The notes under the pieces are model-generated. The model saw only the letters and a list, made by a program, of their open reading frames with translations. It ran no database searches and was not told the origin of the DNA. DNA of 5,489 nt. Origin: Gammaproteobacteria bacterium (GTDB taxonomy: Bacteria; Pseudomonadota; Gammaproteobacteria; S144-34). Positions 1-5,363 of this stretch are shown here, piece by piece. The stretch spans positions 1-5,489 of the forward strand of contig WGBS01000065.1 in assembly GCA_015494165.1 (NCBI GenBank), read 5' to 3'. The position numbers and the translations under genes are program-made. The first letter of the stretch is position 1. Every line of letters begins with the position of its first letter.

Positions 1-663
1 CGCGTGCGCATCGGCGCCTACCGCGAGGCGGTGCGGCCCGCGGCCGTCGCCGCCGGCCGGCCGACCCCCTACGCGCGCGCACCCGTGGACCCGGGCCTGC
101 TGCTGGCGCCGCTCGTGCTGGCGGGCCTCGCCACGCCGCGTGCCGCGCGGCCTGCGCGCCGACGCGCCGGAGCGGCCGCGCAGGCCGTGCTGCCCCTCGC
201 GGTGCTCGCGGCCGGCATCGCCGCCCAGTGGTGGCTCGCGCGCGAGGCGCTCGCCCGCGCCGGCACGCCCGCGCCGGCGGGCCACCTGCTCGCGGGGCAC
301 GCGCGTGCGGCGCGCGCGGCCTCGGCACCGCCTGCCGTCCGGGCGGAGCGGGCCGCCCTCGCCTTCCTGCTGCGCCGCTACGGCGTCGAGCGCCCGCGCG
401 TGAGCGACGATCCGCGCGAACGGGCGCGCAGCCTGCGCGCGCACGGCCTCGCACCCTTCGCCGTGCAGGAGGCGGGCGCCTTCCTGCCGGCGCTTCACCG
501 GCTGCGGGACGGCGACACGGTGGTGCTGCTCGAGCGCGAGGGAGAAGCGTTCCTCGCCTGGGATCCGGGCGCGGGGCGCGTGCGGGCCGTGGCGCCCGAG
601 GCGCTCGCGCGGGCGCCCGGCCTCGCGCTGCGCACCGGGCGGCGCTGGTGGGACGCGCCATGA
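1..663 (+). CDS. Membrane-anchored protein of unknown function, probably 5'-truncated by the window edge
   Basis: The reading frame is open to the left edge. A GTG at 4 is the first possible start, but no ribosome binding site can be seen, so the gene probably begins upstream. Numbering from that GTG gives 219 residues. A short hydrophobic stretch lies near residues 30-42 and a clear membrane segment at about 61-79 (AVLPLAVLAAGIAAQWWLA). An Ala/Arg-rich linker and a folded domain at about 115-210 follow. The domain pattern (LRAHGLAPF, LHRLRDGDTVVLLEREGEA, WDPGAGRVRAVAPEALA) faintly recalls C39-peptidase-like domains, including the C-terminal part of GspA/ExeA proteins. The protein has no cysteine, so it could not be an active C39 peptidase. 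In-frame codons are almost all GC-ending, which supports this frame. The stop overlaps the kinase start by ATGA, implying translational coupling. That it is a real gene is fairly sure; its function is not recognised. Confidence 0.7.
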   Translation, partial: RVRIGAYREAVRPAAVAAGRPTPYARAPVDPGLLLAPLVLAGLATPRAARPARRRAGAAAQAVLPLAVLAAGIAAQWWLAREALARAGTPAPAGHLLAGHARAARAASAPPAVRAERAALAFLLRRYGVERPRVSDDPRERARSLRAHGLAPFAVQEAGAFLPALHRLRDGDTVVLLEREGEAFLAWDPGAGRVRAVAPEALARAPGLALRTGRRWWDAP

Positions 664-1472
664 GCGGCGGGGAGTGGGCCGCCTTCCGCTCGGGCCGCTA
701 CCGCCTGCGGCCGCTCGCGCGCGGCGGCGTGGCCGACCTCGCCGTCGGCTACGCCGAGGACGGCGAGGTCGTCACCTTCAAGTTCCTCAAGCGCCGCCTG
801 GCGCGCTTCCCGGCGCTGGTGGGGCAGCTCCAGCTCGAGTACGCGCTCCTGGCGAGCGGGCGGCCCGGCCTGCCCCGCGCCGTGGAGTGCGGCGTCCACG
901 ACGGCCGCCCCTACGTCGCCTACCGCTACGTGGCGGGCATGTCGGTGCGGCGCCTCCTCGAGGCCCTGCGGCGGGCCGGACGCCCGCCCTCGGCGGCCAC
1001 GGCCCGGCGCGTCCTCGCCGGCGCGGCGCGCGCGCTCCATGCCCTGCACACGGGCGACCCGCCGGCCGCGCACGGCGACGTGAGCCCCGAGAACCTGCTC
1101 GTAGGGCGCGGCCTCGAGGTGGTGCTCGTGGACCTCGGGTGCGCGCGGCGCCTCGACCGCCCCCCGGACGACGCCCCGCTCCTCGCGGGCAAGCCGCGCT
1201 ACCTCTCGCCGGAGCAGGCGCGCGGCGAGCCCTGGGGCGCGGCGAGCGACATCTATCAGCTCGGCCTGGTGCTCTACGAGCTGGTCACGGGCGAGCCCCT
1301 GATCGCCCCCTGGCTGGAGCACCCGAGCCCCGCGCATGCGGCCGCGCCGTCGCTCGCGGCCCTCGCCGCGCTGCCCGTGCCGCTGCGGCTGCTGTGCAGG
1401 CGCATGCTCGAGCCCGATCCCGCGGCCCGTCCCGGCGCGGCCGCGGTGCTGCGGGCGCTGCGCGAGCCCTGA
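660..1472 (+). CDS. Hanks-type Ser/Thr protein kinase, stand-alone catalytic domain
   Basis: A 270-residue cytosolic protein made only of a eukaryotic-type kinase domain, with no membrane segment or extra sensor domain. It should transfer ATP gamma-phosphate to Ser/Thr of an unknown partner. Visible elements: a degenerate Gly-rich loop (LARGGVADLAVG, about 19-30), ATP-binding lysine K41 in VVTFKFLK, probable alpha-C glutamate E60, catalytic loop HGDVSPEN (138-145) with D140 and N145, metal-binding D158 in DLG, SPEQ at 183-186, D197 in SDIYQLG, and the late arginine in LEPDPAARP. The usual catalytic-loop lysine is S142, the HRD arginine is G139, and the threonine usual before the APE region is K178. 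Catalytic residues are otherwise intact, so activity is plausible. The ATG at 660 overlaps the upstream stop and fits the domain start. The reading frame continues further upstream, but only as a shadow of the preceding gene. The substrate is unknown. Confidence 0.93.
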   Translation: MSGGEWAAFRSGRYRLRPLARGGVADLAVGYAEDGEVVTFKFLKRRLARFPALVGQLQLEYALLASGRPGLPRAVECGVHDGRPYVAYRYVAGMSVRRLLEALRRAGRPPSAATARRVLAGAARALHALHTGDPPAAHGDVSPENLLVGRGLEVVLVDLGCARRLDRPPDDAPLLAGKPRYLSPEQARGEPWGAASDIYQLGLVLYELVTGEPLIAPWLEHPSPAHAAAPSLAALAALPVPLRLLCRRMLEPDPAARPGAAAVLRALREP

Positions 1473-1481
1473 GCGGCGCCC

Positions 1482-4004
1482 TCAGCGCAGCCAGAGGATG
1501 CGCCCGCACTCCAGCGGCACCGCCGCCTCCGGGTGGTGAGGCACGATTCGTGGGGTGTAGTGCTCGACGGGCCGGTCGGCCGGCACCGTGCCCTCGAACA
1601 GGTGCTCGCCCACCGTCCCCGGCATGGCGCCGCGGTGGTCGAGCGCCACCGCCAGCGGCGGACGACCGTCGCCGCCCTCGGCGTAGGCCTCGACGCGCAC
1701 CCACTCCACCGGCACCTCGTCGAGGTGCACCTGCACGCGCACGCGGTGCGCCTCGCGTCCCGGCTCGATGCGCGCCTCGATGAAGCGCAACCGCGCCCAG
1801 TGGCGCTCCAGGTGCGCGGCCCAGCGCGCGAGCTCGCGCGCCAGACGGCCGCCGTCCGCGCAGCGCCGACGCCAGGACTCGGCCGCCGGCACGTAGTGGC
1901 GCTCGACGTACTCGCGCAGCATGCGGTTTGTGCTGTAGCGCGGCGTCAGCCGCGCCATGCTCGCACGCACCTTCGCCACCCAGCGCGGCGGGATGCCGCG
2001 CGCGTCGCGCTCGTAGAAGGCCGGGACGATCTCGCGCTCGAGCAGCGTGTAGAGGGCCTCGGCCTCGCGCGCATCCCACGCCGGGTCCTCCGTGGCGTGG
2101 GGCTGGCGGTCGCCGAGGGCCCAGCCCACCTCCGGCGTGTAGGCCTCGTCCCACCAGCCGTCCAGCTCGGAGCAGTTGAGGCCGCCGTTGACGAGCAGCT
2201 TCATGCCGCTGGTGCCGCAGGCCTCGAGGGGGCGCCGCGGCGTGTTGAGCCACAGGTCCACGCCCTGCACCAGCTCCTCGGCGAGCGCCATGTCGTAGTC
2301 GGCGAGGAAGACCACGCGGTCGCGCACCTCGGGACGGCGCGCGAAGCGCGCCATGCGCGCCACCATGGCGCGCCCGACGTCGTCCGCCGGATGGGCCTTG
2401 CCGGCGACGACGAGCTGCACGGGCCGCCGCGGGTCCGTGAGGATGCGCACCAGGCGCGCCTCGTCGTGGAGCAGCAGCAGCGGGCGCTTGTAGGCGGTGA
2501 AGCGGCGCGCGAAGCCGACGGTGAGGGTGTCCGGATCGAACACCTCCTGCGCCGCCTCCACCGCCTCGCGCGGGGCGCCCTGCATGCGGAGCTGGCGCGC
2601 GAGCCTGCGGCGCACCACCTCCACCAGGCGCCGCCGTCCGCGCGCGCGCAGCTCCCACAGCGCCTCCGCCGGCGCCTCCTCGAGCGCGCCCGCGAGGGTC
2701 TCCAGCGTGCCCAGCCAGCGCTCCTTGCCGCACAGCCGCGTCCACAGCGCGTCGGCCTCCGCCGAGTCCCAGCTCGGCACGTGCACGGCGTTGGTGACGT
2801 GGCCCACGGGCACCTCGCGGCGCGGCCAGCGCGGAAAGAGCGGCTGGAACAGCTCGCGCGAGACCGCGCCGTGCAGGCGGCTGACGCCGTTGACGCGCCC
2901 TGCGAGCGCGAGGGCGAGGCGGCTCATGTTGAAGGCCTCGCCGCCGTCCTCGAGCCGCTCGCGGCCGAGGGCGAGCACGGCCTCGAGGCTCGCGCCGGCG
3001 CGCGCGCACGGCAGCGCCAGATACTGGCACACGAGCGCGGGATCGAAGCGGTCGAAGCCCGCCTGCACCGGCGTGTGCGTGGTGAACAGGTTGCCCGCGC
3101 GCGTGGCGGCGCGCGCCTCGGCGAAGCCGGTGCCGTGCCGGCGCATGTGGTCGAGGGCGCGCGCGAGCGCCGCGAAGGCGGTGTGGCCCTCGTTCAGGTG
3201 GCACACGCTCGGCTCGAGGCCGAGGCGGCGCAGCGCCTCCCAGCCGCCGAAGCCGAGCGCGAGCTCCTGCAGCAGCCGCGGCTCGGCAGCGGCCGGATAG
3301 AGCTCGCCCGTGATGCCGCGGTCGAGCGGCGAGTTGAGCGGATCGTTGCTGTCGAGCAGCAGCACGCGCACCCGCCCGAGGCGCACCTGCCACACCCGCA
3401 GCCGCAGCTCGCGGCCCGGCAGCGGCACGGCGACCCGCAGCCAGTCGCCGTCGGGCTCGCGCGCCGGCTCGATGGGCAGCGTCAGGGGATCGTTGTAGGG
3501 GTAGAGCTCCTGCTGCTCGCCCTGGGCGTCGAGGAGCTGGCGGAAGTAGCCGCGCTGGTAGAGCAGGCACACGCCCACCAGCGGCACGCCGAGGTCGCTC
3601 GCGGTCTTGAGGTGGTCGCCGGCGAGCACGCCGAGCCCGCCGGCGTAGAGCGGGAGCGCCTCCCCGACGCCGAGCTCCATCACGAAGTAGGCGACGGGCC
3701 CCGGCAGGCCCGCGGGCTGCGCCGCGTGGAACCACAGGTCGGTGCGCTGGCGGTGCGCGCGGCGCTCGGCGAGCAGCGCCTGCAGCTCGCGCCGGAAGGC
3801 CTCGTCCGCGGCCAGGGCCTCGAGGCGCTCGTACGGCGCCGTGAGCAGGATCAGCCAGGGATTGCGGGTCTGCTCCCAGGCGTCGGGGTCGATGCGCGCC
3901 CACAGGGCGTCGCCGGCATGGCTCCAGGTCCAGCGCAGGTCGAGCGCGAGCTCGACCAGCACCTCGAGCCCCGGCGGGAGGCGCCTCGGCGGCGTCGGCC
4001 CCAT
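1482..4004 (-). CDS. glgP: Alpha-glucan (glycogen/maltodextrin) phosphorylase, GT35, short DUF3417-containing type
   Basis: An 840-residue cytosolic enzyme that uses phosphate to cleave terminal alpha-1,4 glucosyl units of glycogen or maltodextrin, releasing glucose-1-phosphate. The N-terminal DUF3417-like region (about 8-105, with LALDLRWTWSH) is followed by AYFVMELGVGEALPLYAGG (105-123), LAGDHLKTASDLGVPLVG (127-144), CHLNEGHTAF (268-277), TTHTPVQAGF (308-317), GHVTNAVHVPSW (401-412), VGFARRFTAYKRP (496-508), and VVAGKAHPAD (532-541). The pyridoxal-phosphate site is EACGTSGMKLLVNGG (594-608), with K602 as the Schiff-base lysine. The C-terminus has the ...HYTPRIVPHHPEA...ECGRILWLR ending of this AgpA-like subgroup, so the protein looks full length and intact. 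The ATG at 4004 gives an N-terminus matching the family, although the only SD-like AGGG (4010-4007) lies just 2 nt away. Translation may therefore depend on coupling to sixA, whose stop is 22 nt upstream. Preference for glycogen or maltodextrin cannot be read from sequence. Confidence 0.96.
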   Translation of the reverse strand: MGPTPPRRLPPGLEVLVELALDLRWTWSHAGDALWARIDPDAWEQTRNPWLILLTAPYERLEALAADEAFRRELQALLAERRAHRQRTDLWFHAAQPAGLPGPVAYFVMELGVGEALPLYAGGLGVLAGDHLKTASDLGVPLVGVCLLYQRGYFRQLLDAQGEQQELYPYNDPLTLPIEPAREPDGDWLRVAVPLPGRELRLRVWQVRLGRVRVLLLDSNDPLNSPLDRGITGELYPAAAEPRLLQELALGFGGWEALRRLGLEPSVCHLNEGHTAFAALARALDHMRRHGTGFAEARAATRAGNLFTTHTPVQAGFDRFDPALVCQYLALPCARAGASLEAVLALGRERLEDGGEAFNMSRLALALAGRVNGVSRLHGAVSRELFQPLFPRWPRREVPVGHVTNAVHVPSWDSAEADALWTRLCGKERWLGTLETLAGALEEAPAEALWELRARGRRRLVEVVRRRLARQLRMQGAPREAVEAAQEVFDPDTLTVGFARRFTAYKRPLLLLHDEARLVRILTDPRRPVQLVVAGKAHPADDVGRAMVARMARFARRPEVRDRVVFLADYDMALAEELVQGVDLWLNTPRRPLEACGTSGMKLLVNGGLNCSELDGWWDEAYTPEVGWALGDRQPHATEDPAWDAREAEALYTLLEREIVPAFYERDARGIPPRWVAKVRASMARLTPRYSTNRMLREYVERHYVPAAESWRRRCADGGRLARELARWAAHLERHWARLRFIEARIEPGREAHRVRVQVHLDEVPVEWVRVEAYAEGGDGRPPLAVALDHRGAMPGTVGEHLFEGTVPADRPVEHYTPRIVPHHPEAAVPLECGRILWLR

Positions 4005-4026
4005 CGCCCTGCCGCGCCGCGCCGGC

Positions 4027-4494
4027 TCAGCGCCGGCGCAGCACCTCCGGGCGCAGCATCCACACCAGGCGCCAGCGGCCGGACGCGTCCTGCTCGAGGA
4101 GCGCTGCCGTCCCGGGGCGGAAGGCGAGCTCGGCGCCACCCAGCAGGTGCGCGGCGAGCGATGCCACGAGCGGCATGTGGGTCACGGCGAGCACGTCGCC
4201 GCCGGCCTCGAGCAGGCCCGCCGCCTCCTGCGGATCGGCGCGCGGCGCGAGCGCCCCGGCCTCCTCGAGCGCCCCTACCCCGAGGCGCGCGGCAATGAGC
4301 TCGGCGGTCTCGCGCGCGCGGCGCTTGCCGCTGTGCAGCACGCGCTCGGGGCGAAGCGGCGCAGCCAGCGCCAGCACGTCGGCGAGCGCCTCGACGTCGG
4401 CGCGCCCCGCGGCGCTGAGGGGGCGCTCCGGGTGCTCGGCCTCGCTCAGCGCCTCGCCGTGCTGGGCCAGGCAGAGCCTGCGCGCCGCGCCCAC
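4027..4494 (-). CDS. sixA: SixA-like phosphohistidine phosphatase (histidine phosphatase superfamily)
   Basis: A 155-residue single-domain cytosolic protein of the branch-1 histidine phosphatase (phosphoglycerate-mutase-like) superfamily. Its SixA relatives remove phosphate from phosphohistidine, for example on HPt domains or phosphotransferase-system proteins. Visible residues: the catalytic motif LAQHGEA (9-15) with H12, where QHG replaces the common RHG; ERPLSAAGR (23-31); HSGKRRARETAELI (54-67), supplying the basic phosphate-binding residues; and the second histidine H106 in VTHMPLV. Length and motif order are normal for SixA. The start is a GTG at 4494, chosen because GAGG at 4506-4503 lies 8 nt upstream and the protein then begins just before the first beta strand. 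The gene sits between the redoxin gene (10-nt gap) and the phosphorylase gene (22-nt gap), as the middle member of a three-gene operon. The substrate is unknown; a small-molecule phosphatase is the alternative. Confidence 0.88.
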   Translation of the reverse strand: MGAARRLCLAQHGEALSEAEHPERPLSAAGRADVEALADVLALAAPLRPERVLHSGKRRARETAELIAARLGVGALEEAGALAPRADPQEAAGLLEAGGDVLAVTHMPLVASLAAHLLGGAELAFRPGTAALLEQDASGRWRLVWMLRPEVLRRR

Positions 4495-4502
4495 GACGCC
4501 GG

Positions 4503-4506
4503 CCTC
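4503..4506 (-). promoter_or_regulatory. Ribosome binding site of the sixA-like gene
   Basis: Reading the minus strand, GAGG overlaps the TGA stop of the redoxin gene (the sequence is TGAGG) and sits 8 nt before the GTG start at 4494. This spacing decides the GTG start and suggests that terminating ribosomes restart on the sixA-like gene. Confidence 0.6.
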
Positions 4507-5086
4507 AGCCGAAGTAGTCCGGCTCGTTGCCGGGCTTCCACTTGATGTTGCAGCCCAGGCTCGGCTTCTGGTCCTGCGGGATGGGGCGCCCCTCGAGCAG
4601 CGCGTCGACGGCGGCGCGCAGGTCCTTGCCCGTCACCGGGGCGTCGTTGCGCGGGCGCGCGTCGTCGAACTGGCCGCGGTAGACCAGCCGCCGGTCGCGG
4701 TCGAACAGGAAGAAGTCCGGCGTGCACGCGGCGCGGTAGGCCTTGGCCACCTCCTGGGTCTCGTCGAAGAGATAGGGGAAGGTGTAGCCGACGCGCCGGA
4801 CCTCCTCGACCATCTTCTCGGGGCTGTCGTCGGGGTAGTTGGCGACGTCGTTGGCGTTGATGGCGACGATCGCGAGCCCCTTCTGCTGGTACTCGCGCCC
4901 GAACTCGGCCAGGGCGTGCTGGATGTGCTTGACGTAGGGGCAGTGGTTGCAGATGAACATCACCAGCAGGCCCGGCGCGTCCTTGAAGTCGTCGATGGAG
5001 ACCTCGCGCCCCGTGAGCGGCTCGGGGAGCTTGAAGTACGGAGCCGGCGTGCCGAGCTCCAGCATGGTCGATTCGGTGCGTGCCAC
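4505..5086 (-). CDS. Thioredoxin-fold redoxin with CNHC active site (PRX-like1 / AhpC-TSA related)
   Basis: A 193-residue cytosolic thioredoxin-fold protein of the peroxiredoxin-like family whose signature is CNHCPYVKH. It is likely a thiol-disulfide oxidoreductase or peroxidase-like protein; its substrate is not established. An N-terminal GTPAPYFKLPE (12-22) leads into the redoxin core. The active-site pair C46-N-H-C49 follows the strand LLVMFI, and the probable cis-proline is P123 in CTPDFFLFD. Two further cysteines, C121 and C179 (in PSLGCNIKWKPGN), belong to family-typical segments. No signal peptide is seen. The GTG at 5086 is chosen because a perfect AGGAGG lies 9 nt upstream and it yields an ARTESTMLELGTPAP start like that of relatives. 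An internal ATG at 5065 would be too far from that site. The frame continues upstream to 5224, but only through non-coding palindromic DNA. It is the first gene of the operon with sixA and glgP. Confidence 0.92.
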   Translation of the reverse strand: MARTESTMLELGTPAPYFKLPEPLTGREVSIDDFKDAPGLLVMFICNHCPYVKHIQHALAEFGREYQQKGLAIVAINANDVANYPDDSPEKMVEEVRRVGYTFPYLFDETQEVAKAYRAACTPDFFLFDRDRRLVYRGQFDDARPRNDAPVTGKDLRAAVDALLEGRPIPQDQKPSLGCNIKWKPGNEPDYFG

Positions 5087-5095
5087 GGTCTCTCT

Positions 5096-5101
5096 CCTCC
5101 T
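5096..5101 (-). promoter_or_regulatory. Strong Shine-Dalgarno site of the redoxin gene
   Basis: The minus strand reads AGGAGG, a perfect Shine-Dalgarno match, 9 nt before the GTG at 5086. It fixes that start against the longer upstream frame and the later in-frame ATG at 5065. Confidence 0.85.
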
Positions 5102-5143
5102 GCGTGCGGAATCCGCGCGGCGCGGGCCGCGAAGCTGAGCGCA

Positions 5144-5149
5144 ATTGTA
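5144..5149 (-). promoter_or_regulatory. Candidate -10 element for the redoxin-sixA-glgP operon
   Basis: The minus strand reads TACAAT, one base from the sigma-70 consensus TATAAT, in a locally AT-containing patch of otherwise GC-rich DNA. A start about 7 nt downstream would give a leader of roughly 50 nt to the GTG at 5086. No convincing -35 hexamer is present at 16-18 nt; that position falls inside the 39-bp palindrome, which begins at the very next base. It is either a promoter with a poor -35 under the control of a factor binding the palindrome, or a chance match. Confidence 0.35.
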
Positions 5150-5188
5150 GCGGAAGCCCTGAAAAATCGGATTTTTCAGGGCTTCCGC
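5150..5188. repeat. 39-bp palindrome with perfect 19-bp arms around one central base
   Basis: The left arm GCGGAAGCCCTGAAAAATC (5150-5168) is the exact reverse complement of 5170-5188, with a single G at 5169 between them. The arms do not extend further. The base of the stem is GC-rich and the centre is A5/T5-rich. No T-run follows on either strand, and both flanking genes start rather than end here, so a transcription terminator is unlikely. It could be a REP-like dispersed repeat or a binding site for a dimeric regulator. Its position directly behind the candidate -10 of the minus operon suits an operator. Confidence 0.85.
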
Positions 5189-5207
5189 GCGGCCAGGGAC
5201 GGCCGCG
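5188..5207. repeat. Small GC-rich inverted repeat adjoining the 39-bp palindrome
   Basis: CGCGGCC (5188-5194) pairs with GGCCGCG (5201-5207) across a 6-nt AGGGAC loop. It shares its first base with the last base of the larger palindrome. In DNA this GC-rich such a hairpin can arise by chance, so the weight comes only from its place in a row of hairpins. Confidence 0.4.
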
Positions 5208-5215
5208 GGAGAGCT

Positions 5216-5235
5216 CACGCACACGGAAGTGCGTG
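5216..5235. repeat. Small inverted repeat, 7-bp arms and 6-nt loop
   Basis: CACGCAC (5216-5222) pairs with GTGCGTG (5229-5235) around ACGGAA. It lies between the two larger palindromes with similar arm and loop sizes to the 5188-5207 hairpin. No function can be assigned. Confidence 0.4.
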
Positions 5236-5278
5236 GCGATATTAGGAAAAATCAGAACGGCCGCAAAGCACTTCAGCG

Positions 5279-5307
5279 CTGATCAATCCGCGTAGCGGAT
5301 TGATCAG
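5279..5307. repeat. 29-bp palindrome with perfect 13-bp arms and GTA loop
   Basis: CTGATCAATCCGC (5279-5291) is the exact reverse complement of 5295-5307, with GTA (5292-5294) between. There is no T-run on either side, so a terminator is not supported. It lies 56 bp before the ATG at 5364 and could be an operator or leader hairpin for that gene, or a REP-like element. Its sequence differs from the 39-bp palindrome except for a shared GTAGCGGA (5147-5154 and 5292-5299). Confidence 0.8.
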
Positions 5308-5363
5308 AGGCACCTAGCCCAGCCGCTTGCGCCGCCGCCGGGTGCGGGCAAGACTGTGCGCCC

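Larger units (their letters stand above)
5087..5363. other. Divergent intergenic region rich in hairpins
   Basis: This 277-bp gap separates the minus-strand operon from the + strand gene starting at 5364, so it must carry the 5' control regions of both. It is visibly richer in A/T between about 5140 and 5310 than anything else in the window. Besides the two major palindromes listed separately, it has short GC-rich hairpins at 5116-5131 (6-bp arms), 5188-5207 (7-bp arms) and 5216-5235 (7-bp arms). I see no small ORF with a ribosome binding site, no tRNA and no recognisable riboswitch. Confidence 0.7.

Noticed and set aside
228..659. N-terminal extension of the kinase back to 228
   Set aside because: It overlaps the upstream coding frame, is Arg/Ala-rich low complexity, and the kinase domain begins right after the ATG at 660.
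1285..3903. An 872-codon minus-strand frame overlapping glgP in another frame
   Set aside because: Ala/Arg/Pro/Gly-rich shadow of glgP with no recognisable domain; the real enzyme motifs are all in the neighbouring frame.
4005..4139. Upstream extension of the phosphorylase to an ATG at 4139
   Set aside because: It would lie inside the sixA-like gene, and the DUF3417-like N-terminus is already complete from 4004.
1533..4298. A 921-codon open frame on the + strand opposite the phosphorylase gene
   Set aside because: It is antisense to a clearly homologous phosphorylase. Its translation is low-complexity (Ala/Arg/His/Val-rich) with no family motif, as expected from GC-rich DNA lacking stop codons.
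5150..5188. Rho-independent terminator reading of the large palindrome
   Set aside because: No T-run follows on either strand, the loop is too small, and both neighbouring genes start rather than end at this region.
5087..5224. Extension of the redoxin protein to 5224
   Set aside because: It would translate through the 39-bp palindrome, whereas the perfect AGGAGG before the GTG at 5086 and the family-like N-terminus there decide the start.
5087..5363. Riboswitch, tRNA or CRISPR repeat in the intergenic region
   Set aside because: The hairpins have different sequences and spacings, there are no regular direct repeats, and no known RNA motif could be recognised.
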